From Hyparrhenia diplandra (taxonomy: Eukaryota > Streptophyta > Magnoliopsida > Poales > Poaceae), in contig JADLZK010007282.1 in NCBI GenBank assembly GCA_015847255.1, positions 62,001-126,000 of the forward strand: 64,000 bases of DNA, written 5' to 3'. The translations under genes and the position numbers were made by a program. Under the pieces are notes generated by a model. It was not told the origin of the DNA, ran no database searches, and was given only the letters and a program-made list of their open reading frames with translations. Positions 1 to 9,504 of the stretch are shown one piece after another; the first letter of the stretch is position 1; the number at the start of each line of letters is the position of its first letter.

Positions 1-21
1 TAACGTGTGGATCCGGCCCGA

Positions 22-1054
22 CACTACTATAGAAATGATTTTCCGCGGGCGGACTTTTTGATTTTTCCGTGGCGACATTAAAACCGCCACGCTAGCTAGG
101 GTCACGGTTCCGCCACGCAAAAATCGATTAACCGTGGCGGACTTCTTACAATGCCCGCCACGGAAAATAGGGATTAACCGTGGCGGTCTTCTTACAATGC
201 CCGCCATGGTAAATAAAATAAAAAAGAAAAGCCCGGTCGGGCCCGTGATCGGACCATCGGGCCCGCCCGCCACGCTAGGGTTTTCGCTGCCGCTGATCCG
301 CCGGGCGGCGCCGGATCCGCCACCGCCGACGCCGGATTCGCTACGGGGATGCCGGGATGGGGAGGGAGGGGCCGCCGATCCGCGGTTGGAGCCACCTACG
401 CCGCCGCCGGGCCGGCGCGGATCCGGCGGTTGGAGCCACCGCGCGCCCCGCGGGATGGGGAGGGGGAGGGCCTCCGGGATCTCGTCGCGCCACCACGGAC
501 GCCTCGCGCCGCCACGGGCCGCCGCGGATCTCTGACGCGCCGCCGCGGGATGGGGAGGGAAGGGGACGGGCGCCGGGATCTCGTCGCCGCCGCCGCCACG
601 GACGCCTCGTGCCGCCAGGGGCCGCCGCCGCGGGATCTCCACGGCGCCGCCACGGGCCACCCGAAGCGCCGCGGGGGCCGCCGCTGCGTCCAGCGGACCG
701 CCCGCTGCCCTCGCATCGCGAGAGAGGGACGGGGAGAGAGGGAAGGGAGAGAAGTGTGGTGTTTGGTCAAATGGAGTGAGGAAAAACCCTAAGTGTAGTA
801 TATATACTCGAAAGCAAGTTATATCGGGCGAATGGACCTAGATGCGTCGCGATTTGGTCCATTTGGACTCTGATTTGGGCCACGACAACCGTGGCGGCTA
901 TTTATAAAACCGCCACGGTTAATCGACAACCGCGGGCGCTAATGCGGTTTTCCACGGCCGGGGCTGCGAGCCACCTATTTTTCGCGGGTTTTTTGAAATG
1001 TCCGCCACGGAAAATCAAAACTGAACACCTTCCAAAATCAATCCTGTAGTAGTG
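22..1054. mobile_element. Non-autonomous CACTA (En/Spm-like) element
   Basis: The ends form inverted repeats that start CACTACTATAG at 22 and, read from the other strand, CACTACTACAGG ending at 1054. The flanking 3-bp targets are CGA and TGA, so the duplication is imperfect. Both subterminal regions carry scattered direct and inverted copies of the motif CCGTGGCGG/CCGCCACGG (near 69, 92, 112, 132, 154, 178, 200, 890, 912 and 1003), as expected for transposase-binding repeats in CACTA elements. The interior (about 290-770) is very GC-rich with repeated motifs and overlapping ORFs in several frames. I see no transposase and no recognisable captured gene, so the element must be mobilised in trans, if at all. 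Confidence 0.8.
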
Positions 1055-1442
1055 TGAAGCTCAGCGTAGGCTAGCCACATTAGCGTTTAATCAGTTGACG
1101 CCAAGCTGTTGCACCTACGGTATAGCCCAAGTCCATAATGTAGTTGTTGATCCAATATATTTTGAAGATCCGTAAAAGGATAAATATAATGAGATCAGTT
1201 CCAGTATAAACATTGATAAAATGTTCCCAATGTTTATAGCAACCGCTTCCGTTAATAAGCATTAACCGAGCAGAGCGAAGCAACCGCCCAATCGTTTTTC
1301 CTGTTTCCGCACTAAGCTAGTTTTCTGTGTAGTACGTCGTAAAACTGTTGAGAGAGCTAGGTGAAATAAAACAAATTAGGTGAACAGATAATAAATTGGT
1401 GAGAGAGTGGGATTTGATTGGAGGTAAGGGCATATTTGGTTA
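1055..1442. other. Intergenic DNA, nothing recognised
   Basis: AT-rich sequence between the CACTA element and the Tourist-like MITE. I see no coding potential and no clear repeat. The short ORFs here look random. Confidence 0.5.
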
Positions 1443-1627
1443 GGCCAGTCTCAATGGGGTTTTATAAGTGTTTTATGCACATTAAATGCAACGCCACATC
1501 AGCAAAATTTCACTTTTTGCATGAAACCCCTAGGAGAGAGAAGGAAAGAGTTTCACCATGGGCACTGTTTCACATGCGTTGGAAACTGTGTGAAACCCCC
1601 ATTAAGACACAAATAGAGTTTCACCAT
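1443..1627. mobile_element. Tourist-like (PIF/Harbinger) MITE, left half
   Basis: The left end reads GGCCAGTCTCAATGG. The right end at 23276, read on the other strand, gives GGTCGATCTCAATGG, so these are terminal inverted repeats. The 3-bp target TTA is present on both sides (1440-1442 and 23277-23279), which is the PIF/Harbinger signature. Without the Copia insertion the MITE would be about 343 bp. It has no coding capacity. The Copia element entered at an ACCAT site inside it. Confidence 0.75.
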
Positions 1628-3082
1628 TGAAATCTCATGTTTGGTTTTGGAAATTGATGACACACTTGTGGACTAATCCTTGCTCTAAGTATATGACTTG
1701 AGATAGGATTAGAAGGATGACAAGGAGCATGATGATCATGAACATGGACGATGATGGTGGACATGATGGATCGTCAAGCTCGATGATCGGCTTGAGAGGA
1801 ACCCGAGATCAAGGCAAAGGTATCTTGATAGGGTTTTCCTTTTGGTGATCAAGACATGATAGAGCTTGTGATCACATTATAGGATAGATAGCCGACTATC
1901 AAGAGGGAATGCCGCGACAATCCTTTGGTGAAGTGCTTCTAGGTCCAATTGACTTGCATATTGTATTTAGGACAATGAGAGCACTAACTTCGATCTTGCC
2001 TAACTTATCGACGAACTAACATGCATGATAACGTGATCATCTTCGACGTGTTGGCAACATATGGCAAGAGGCTAAACAAGGTTGAAGCAAAGGGCGACAA
2101 CAAAATGAAGAGCTCATTTGGAAAACCCGACCGACGCCATTTGGACGGACGCACACGGGTGCGACCGACGCACGCACCGTGGCTCGGTCGGTGAGTCCGA
2201 TCAAAATTCCAGAGAGCATGTTTTCGACCGACCCGGGAATCTGACCGACGCCGCGGATCGAAGCGGCCGACCGACGCACGAAGACGATGTCGGCCGAGGG
2301 CCGGGGGCTCATCGTCAGATCTCGACGGACGCATGGCCGATCTGCGATCGAAGCTGGACCGGACCGGCCCGGCCCCGGCCAAGGCGCTAAAACCCCCAAC
2401 GGCTCATTTTCGAGGAGGACTCTATATATACCCATTTAATGGTTCATTTGAGTCTCTCTTGCACATTTGAAGCTTCCAACTTGCTATTGAGCTTGTGAGA
2501 CTCCTCTCCACCTCTCCCTATCACTAACTTTCGGATTCTTGGTGAGATTGAGAGTGATAGAAGTGCATTGCTTGCATCGGTTGCATCTAGAGGCACTTCA
2601 TCCTTGGAGAAGCCGGGATTCTTGTTTTCTTGGGAATTTGCCCTGTTCCCTAGCGGCTTGGAGCAAGAGGGCGGTGTTGAGCTCGATTGGAGCTTGTTTG
2701 AGGCCACACCGGTGGTGATTGTGAGGGGTCGTTCTTACCCCGCGGGAGATTCGCGAAAAGGAGCACTAGTGGATTGCTCGTGGCTTGTTGGACCCTCCCT
2801 TGTGATCGCTTTTGCTTGAGCTCCCATAGGGGATTTGGCACCGGCCATTAAGCTTAGCATACGCCAAGTTAGTGTATCTTGTCCACCTAGGAGTAACTTA
2901 GCAACCTAGCCTTTGAGTGTGATTAGAGATCATAGAATTGCTAGATTTGCTAGGAGGCTTGCATAGCTAGCTTCAAGCATTTGCTAAATTGCTACTGTCT
3001 TATTTACTAACCGCCTTGCTTAGTGTTGTTTGTAGAATTTTTAATAGGCTATTCACCCCCATCTAGCCATTAGGACCTTTCA
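1628..3082 (+). repeat. Copia 5' LTR
   Basis: Starts TGAAATCTCATG and ends GGACCTTTCA. It matches the copy at 21648-23113 along its whole length, with scattered substitutions. The central CG-rich part (about 2110-2400) differs more, mainly by lost single bases. It contains a TATA box at 2421-2430. Confidence 0.92.
2421..2430 (+). promoter_or_regulatory. TATA box of the Copia 5' LTR
   Basis: The sequence TCTATATATA is conserved in the 3' LTR at 22451-22460, just downstream of the CG-rich U3. It is the likely core promoter for the retrotransposon transcript. Confidence 0.7.
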
Positions 3083-3084
3083 AG

Positions 3085-3096
3085 TGGTATCGGAGC
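3085..3096 (+). other. Primer binding site, initiator Met-tRNA type
   Basis: TGGTATCGGAGC lies two bases after the 5' LTR. It differs from the usual plant Copia site (TGGTATCAGAGC) by one base. It marks where a tRNA would prime minus-strand synthesis. Confidence 0.8.
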
Positions 3097-3139
3097 CGAG
3101 GCACCGTATTTGAGTGGCTTAACATCCAACGGTGACAAA

Positions 3140-5224
3140 ATGGCAATGACTTTTCATGTCAACAACACCAAGAAGGCGCCACCTTTCGATGGCACCAACT
3201 TTGCCTATTGGAAGGTGAAGATGACCGCACACCTCAAGTCAATCAATAGAGAAGTGTGGGTTGTGACCGAGAACAAGTTTGAGGTGGCAAAGCCAAATGA
3301 GCCAACCGCGGCCGAAGAGAAGAAGCTATATGCAAATGATGTGGCCGTGAGTGCTTTTCATGAGGCATTCAATGATAGAGTGTTTGAGCAAGTCAAGTCA
3401 CTCACCATTGCTCATGAGATTTGGAAGAAGCTAGAAGAGTGCTATGAGGGCACCGAAGGCGTCAAGCAAGCAAAGGCCTATATCAAGCTTGAACAATTCA
3501 ATAGCTTCAAGATGGAAGAAGATGAGACCGTGCCGGAGATGTTCCACCGCATGTAAGTGTTGGTGAATGATCTCAATGCTCTAGGAGAAGAGATCAAGGA
3601 CAAGACCTTCAACATGAAGTTCTTGAGGTGTTTGCCCGAGCGGTTTGGGATGTTCATCACCGTGCTAGTGAGGTCAAACTTGAAGGATTTGACTCCCAAC
3701 CAATTGCTTGATGAGGTGATGACCGATGATTCATATAGAGATGACAAGAAGAAGCAAGAACTCATCAACAAGGCAAACAAGAAGGTCAAGGAAGAAGAGA
3801 AGAAAGAGGACAAGAAGAGCTTGGCACTCAAGGCAAGCTCATCATCTAAGGGCAAGAAGAAGAAGGAAGAATCAAGTGATGAAGAGGATGGCACTTCTAC
3901 AAGTGGAAGTGAAGTGGATGAGCAAATGACTCTCTTTGTGAGGAGATTGGGAAAGTTTGTGAAGAAGAACTACATCTCCAAGAACAAGAAGAAGCAATCA
4001 TCCAAGAAGAAGACCAAGGATGGCAAGAATGAAGGCAACATGACATGCTTTCATTGCCATGATGATTGTCACTTGATTGCCGAGTGTCCATATGAAAGTG
4101 ATGATGAGAAGGGCATCAAGAAAGCAAGAAAGAAGAATGATGTCAAGAATGAGAAGGAGAAGAAGCCCAAGAAGAAGAATGAGTCACATGTGGCTATGTG
4201 GGATAGTGATGGCTCATCCTCTTCAAGTGATGAAGAAGAGGAGAAGAAGAACAAGAAGAGGGGACAAGCTCACCTTGCTATGCATGACAAGATCTCCCTC
4301 TTCGACACTCCTTCCTCATGCTTCATGGCTAAGGCCACCAAGGTACAATCTATCACTAGTGATGATGATAATGATAGTGATAGTGATAGTGATGATGAGG
4401 AGCAAACACTCACTAGGGAGGAGTTACAAAGCATGCTTGATGATTGCATTGTCATGTTCAAGCAAAGTAGGAAGGAATGCAAGGGCTTGCGTAAGAAAAC
4501 AAAGAGCCTTAAGCAAGAACTTGATGAGCTTCGAGCATCTTATGAGAGTCTAGAGGTAAACCATAAGAAGCTTGAGAAATCTCATTCTAAGTTAGAGAAA
4601 GTTCATTCCTCTCTACTTGATGAGCACAAGTTGTGCCTAGTTGAGGATAAGGTTGATACATGCAATGCTAGCATCATGTGTGACATTCTTGTTGATGAAT
4701 CAACCCCCAAGTGTGAGACCTCCACTAGCTCTATTACTAGCATATCCATCTCTAGTGAAGATAATGACAACCCTATGCTTATTCATGAGAATGCATGTTT
4801 AAAGAGGGAAGTAAAGGAGCTCAATCACACCTTGGCTAAGGCTTATGGTGGTGAGGACCGCTTGCTTATGTGCTTGGGTAGCCAAAGGGCATCCTTATAC
4901 AAGGAAGGCTTAGGCTATATCCCCAAGAAAGACAAGGTCGCCTATGTGACTCACAAGACTCATTTTGTGAAGAGCAATGGTAGCTATTGCAAAGCTTGCA
5001 AGCAAGTTGGTCATTTAGAGCCAAAGTGCATGAACAAGAAAGCCAATGTTTCTTCCATCAAGCTTGATCATTCATATATGCTTGTGAAGAAGGACAATGG
5101 TGTTCGTGCTAGGTACATTGGTACACCATGGATGGGCTCAAAGAAGAAAGCCATTTGGGTACCAAAGGCCTTGGTGACTAACCTTGAAGGACCCAAGCAA
5201 CATTGGGTACCTAAGAAGAATTGA
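3140..5224 (+). pseudogene. gag: Copia gag polyprotein with premature stop
   Basis: Nucleocapsid/capsid protein. The first ATG is at 3140. The N-terminus has the UBN2/retrotran_gag_2 pattern (FDGTNFAYWKVKM). Next come a lysine/serine-rich acidic low-complexity region, a CCHC zinc knuckle (CFHCHDDCHLIAEC, about 4050-4091), a coiled-coil stretch around 4440-4610, and a second Cys/His cluster near 4990-5030. A TAA at 3554-3556 interrupts the frame about 140 codons in. Reading resumes in the same frame, so this is a single substitution. The gag ends with a TGA (5222-5224) that is in frame with pol. Over 600 residues is long for Copia gag but usual for SIRE elements. Confidence 0.85.
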
Positions 5225-5587
5225 TCTTATTTTGTAGGTCAATTATCGTGCTTGGGAGGAGAGCATTGGATAATGGATAGTGGGTGCACTCAACACATGA
5301 CCGGGGATTCTCATATGTTTAAGTCAATTAGCATCAAGGGCATTGATGAGTATGAGTCAATCATATTTAGAAATGACAAGAAAGGCAATGTGTTGGGGCT
5401 AGGCAAGATTGCTATCACTCAAGAGAAAAGCTTATCAAAGGTGTTGCTAGTTGATCATCTTGATTACAACCTATTGTCGGTCTCTCAACTTTGTGATCAT
5501 GGCTACAAATGCATATTCACAAGTCAAGAAATTGAAGTGGTTAGTGGTGATGGTGCAAATATGATCTTCAAGGGATTTAGATATGGT
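5225..5587 (+). pseudogene. pol: Copia pol, N-terminal part with protease
   Basis: Continues in the same frame as gag after the TGA. It shows the aspartic protease active-site motif MDSGCTQHMTG near 5273-5305, followed by VLLVDHLDYNLLSVSQL, typical of Copia pol upstream of the GAG-pre-integrase domain. The reading frame is cut at 5587 by the Athila insertion and continues at 17787. The frame is compatible across the insertion once one ATGGT copy is discounted. Confidence 0.85.
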
Positions 5588-6233
5588 TGTTGGTAAAAGT
5601 TATCCTACAGAATTATTTATGATTTGTATAGTCCGCAAGTTTAACGTAAACGATAAGCACTTCACCCGGAGAGGGTTTTAAATATCGAATCCACGGGGAG
5701 AATGGTGTGAGAATAATGAGACAAAACTAATCCCCTGAGATAATAGGAAGGAACGGGAGTTCGGATAAAAGGTGAGAAGAATTCTATGGTTGTCTAGTTT
5801 ATATCCTTGCAAGGCTCGAAGATATTTCTTAATGGGGACGTACTCAAAGGAAAGTAAGGGCTTAAACTTACTATTCCCCAAAGAACTATGTCCCACGTGT
5901 CCTATCCTACGGGAAGTGAAATCCAAAGGAATTAATGGTACTGGTCACTACCACGATCTACCACGCCCTCCGTAGGGTAGGGTGTATTTATGAGTTATCT
6001 AGCCCAAACACCATGTTTGCACTAGGGGTAACAACTTCAATTCAAGAGCGACAAGAATCAAAGTACTCTAAGTTTTCCCAAGCATTTAATTGTCAAGTCC
6101 CCGAAAAAGATATAAATCACCAAAACTCGTGGAACTTTGTCAAGATAATACCTATTCTATGCATTTATTCTTTTTTATAACCTTATTATATGTTTAGTTG
6201 ACACATAAAAATAGAGCTTAAGAGGTGTCAACA
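5588..6233 (-). repeat. Athila 3' LTR with internal deletion
   Basis: Begins and ends with the same sequence as the 16508-17781 LTR but is only 646 bp long against 1274 bp. The missing block corresponds to 16987-17621 and is bounded by the 5-bp repeat TCTAA. That block contains the TATA box, so this copy has lost its core promoter. A deletion by recombination between short repeats is the simplest reading. Confidence 0.88.
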
Positions 6234-6503
6234 AGCTCCCCGACACTTAGGCTTTTACTCGCCTCGATAAAAGGATGGTTATAACAAAGTTGCAAGACAA
6301 GTATATCAAACATAAAACAATCTCATGGTCAAACTTATATTTTATTACTCTTATTACCAAGAACTTTAAGTAGTTGAGAAACAAGACAGCTTGATATCGA
6401 GTACCTTATTCCTTTAATCAATTCAATTTTGAGTTTTTGCAATGATTTTTGAAAAGAAATATAGCTTACTTTTTTTTTTCAGTAGTACTCTCGAATCTCT
6501 CAA

Positions 6504-6506
<3 letters not shown>

Positions 6507-6552
<46 letters not shown>
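6507..6552. repeat. (AT)n microsatellite
   Basis: A run of about 23 AT dinucleotides inside the Athila 3' non-coding region. Confidence 0.95.
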
Positions 6553-6557
<5 letters not shown>

Positions 6558-6818
6558 ATTTTTTGGATCCTCACAAAGTATATGTAATTGAAATATTCAC
6601 TTCTAATAAAGCTGTATATCTGGAGTTTCAGGTTTGTCAAGGACATAGCATATTTACCTTGCATGTATTTGCAATGTCAAAGATGGATCCAAGGAAAGAC
6701 ATTCTCTTAGATCAAGATGTGCATGTGTGTGCTAATTCTACTATGCTCTCTTTTACTTCTCTCTTTTTGAAATAAATATTTTTGCAAACAAGATCATGGG
6801 CTATCTTTATTTTCTTTT

Positions 6819-6990
6819 TAGAGAGGTGGGCTCTACTCACCCTAGACTTTTTGTCTTTTTTTCCTCTCTTTAAAGATGTGGGTTCTATCGACCCTCGGAC
6901 ACTTGTCCATTTTTCATCTTTATTTATTTTTCTTAGGGAGGTAGGCTCTACTCGCCCGTAGGACACTTGTCCATTTTTCATCTCCCTTTT
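6819..6990. repeat. Short degenerate tandem repeat in the Athila 3' region
   Basis: Three diverged units of about 55-65 bp share the cores GTGGGCTCTACTC/GTGGGTTCTATCG/GTAGGCTCTACTC and GGACACTTGTCCATTTTTCATC. Such minisatellites are common upstream of the 3' LTR in Tat/Athila elements. Confidence 0.65.
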
Positions 6991-8017
6991 TCTTTTCTTT
7001 TTTTTTCTCTTTTTTTTACATATTATTTTTGCATAGCCCATGCCTTGCTGTACAAAAAATTATTTATTGAATTTTGAGAGATCAACAACTGGAGCATATA
7101 AATAAATAAAAACAAGTGTACGTGATCTTGATCTTTAGACAAGTCTCTCAACTTGGGTCACAAAATTTGACAAAGCTCAACACAAAGTAAATAGCTTTTT
7201 ACTGGTTTTAATATTCATAGTAAACATGGTCGTAATAGGATATAATATTTACCACGTAGATGAAGTAAAGCTATCAATTTTAATATTTTCGAAATAAATT
7301 TCCAAAGCAGAAAAAGATATCAAGAATTAAGTTCTCATCAAACTTCTATCTTAAATTTCACAACAACTTTTAGTAACTTGGGATCTTTATTATTTTTCAA
7401 TTAATCTAACCATGAAAAAGTATTATGTGAATTCATCTTTAGCAAAGCATATCAAAAAATATTTTTATTCTCTTTTTATTATTTATCATATCGCAAAAGG
7501 TTCAAAACCCGATGTAACGTAAGCCCAAAATATGAACTAAAGCAAAGTTCGTGAGATCAAACCGAGGGTCGAAGAAAATCGAGGACGAGGCGAGGAGGTA
7601 GCCCGGCGGTCGGCTGGATTCTCTCTCGGGCGCCGCCGGAGCTCTTCGTTTCCTTGGCCCGAGCTTCGTCGTGTTGGATCATCGCTCAGATTTATTGTTT
7701 TGCTTCGCTTTTAGGTTCGGGCCATTGTTCTTGATGTTCGCATTGTCTCCCCACACTATCTTTTATTATCCTTTATTCAAAAACATGGTGGAGACAAGAA
7801 AAACACATACAAAAATATAGAAAAATAAAACTGAGAGAATGGATCAATAATTTATTAAAGCAAGAGCACTCTTTATTTATTCAACCAAACTTTATTATAA
7901 ACTCAAACAAACTTGACTCGACGATCGACTCGAAACTCTAATTTAACTCAAAGCAAATTGACTCGATAACTAACTTGATAACCTGACTCGATAAGTGCTC
8001 TCATAATCTCGAGCGCA

Positions 8018-8394
8018 CTACATATCCTTAGTACGCTTATTCAAAATGCGTTCGAGAACTCCCAATTTCTCGAGTATCATTGTATTTTTCTTTCCGTAGC
8101 CGCCTAAACGTCTAGAGATGTAGCTAAGCTCACGCCGCAGCCCATCAAGTTCTCGCGGCAAGCAAATCGCCCATGTGTAAACTTCAGATTCAAAGGTGGT
8201 GGATTGATCGCAACTAATGGCTTCGCGCTTTATACGGAACTATAGCCATGGAGTTGTACAAATTGGTTGCTGCCTTGACCGGATCATAGACCACCATACG
8301 GGTCTCGGTGTTCTTCAAGGTGAAAATATGTGGTCTTTGGTCGTCGGTCTTAATGGAGGATGAATAAGATGAGATTAAATGATCGATGGGGCTT
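8018..8394 (-). pseudogene. Unassigned ORF between Athila pol and 3' LTR
   Basis: On the minus strand, just downstream of a TATA-like box, one frame stays open for about 50 codons to a TAG in CATTAG. It contains HIFTLKNTETRMVVYDPV. A second frame then stays open for about 75 codons to the TAG at 8020-8018. It contains YTWAICLPRELDGLRRE and ends near ERILNKRTKDM. The two pieces read like one protein of about 120 residues split by a 1-bp frameshift near 8230. I see no ATG at the N-terminus before the MVVYD methionine, no membrane segment and no known domain. It does not resemble gag, pol or an env-like protein. Treat the function as unknown. Confidence 0.45.
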
Positions 8395-8403
8395 GTTTAT
8401 ATA
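8395..8403 (-). promoter_or_regulatory. Possible TATA box upstream of the extra Athila ORF
   Basis: The minus-strand sequence CTATATAAAC lies in an otherwise GC-mixed leader about 1.8 kb inside the 3' LTR and immediately upstream of the unassigned ORF. It may drive a separate subgenomic transcript, or it may be chance. Confidence 0.35.
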
Positions 8404-8699
8404 GGCAGAGGTGCATGGAATAGGATGGAAAGGCTCGTGATTTTCCTACGTAAATGACTCCGCACGTTCGTCATTACAATGGGCAAGTTCTAGAGTATTC
8501 CTAGGATAAAATGGAAAAAAGAGGAGGCGCAGCCGGGCGCCGCCAATCCCATTTGGGGGCCGGCCGTGCCTCGTTGCACTATGCTCGTCTTTTTCCTACG
8601 GCCTAATATCTCTATTCTAGTTGTAATGCTTATACTTTCGCCCACAAAAACAATTTCTAATTAAAAATTAATTCCTTTGGGTTGATAAATCATAAAGCC

Positions 8700-9355
8700 T
8701 ATTTCATCTAATTCATTTAATTTATTTATTTCATCGACTTATCGGGCTCATAAAAAATTTTAAGTCGTTGGCCATTTACCTTGAATAACTTACCTGAGTC
8801 TTGAAGAGTGATTGCTCCATGTGATGATGAATTTACTACCTTGAAAGGTCCTTCCCATTTGCTCCGAAGTTTTCCATGCCCGAATAATTTTACCCTTGAA
8901 TTAAAGAGTAATACCCGATCTCCCCGGAGTGAAAGTCTTTATCTTTATCTTCTTGTCATGCCATCTCTTGGTTCTTTCTTTATAAATCTTAGCATTATGA
9001 TAAGCTTTCTCTCTCCATTCCTCCAATTCGGGATAATTGCATCTTCCTCTCGAACTCCCCCGCAAAGATCAAGATTCATATTCCATCTCTTGATTGCCCA
9101 AAGTGAGCTTTGAACTCAAGCTCTACAAGGCAAATGATGTGTTTTCCCATAAACAAGTTGATAAGGTGTCATTCCAATTGGTGTCTTATATGTTTGTCCC
9201 CGTATGCCCATAGCTTCTAAAAGTCTATCCTTCCATTTAGTTCCCATTTCTTCAACTGTCTTCTGTAAGATGTTCTTGATTTGTTTATTTAAAGTCTCTG
9301 CTTGTCCACTTGTTTGAGGGTGGTAAGTCAGTAGCAATGTTGTGACGAACTCCAT
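8700..9355 (-). pseudogene. pol: Athila integrase, C-terminal part
   Basis: Contains the Gypsy integrase segment TYHPQTSGQAE, then the helix region ILQKTVEEMGTKWKDRLLEA and the TPYQLVYGKTHHLP motif, all characteristic of the Athila/Tat integrase core and its C-terminal neighbour. Further downstream, towards 8730, the frame of the pol C-terminus (FKVNGQRLK-like) can be followed after frame changes. The part upstream is separated by the solo LTR at 9505-12732. It is broken and not functional. Confidence 0.8.
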
Positions 9356-9504
9356 GCTTCAATAAATACCGCCGGAATCTTCTATCAATAAAGTGGCTTT
9401 CTCCTCGTCACTAATTACCATTCGAGGTACTCCAAATCTTGGAAATATAGTTTCTTCAAACGTCTTGATTGAACTTCTACCATCTCATTGCTTTTTTTGC
9501 ATGG

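Noticed and set aside
134..792. Overlapping ORFs of 120-150 codons on both strands in the first CACTA element
   Set aside because: They are arginine/proline/glycine-rich products of CpG-rich DNA open in many frames. No domain, start context or conservation signal supports them.
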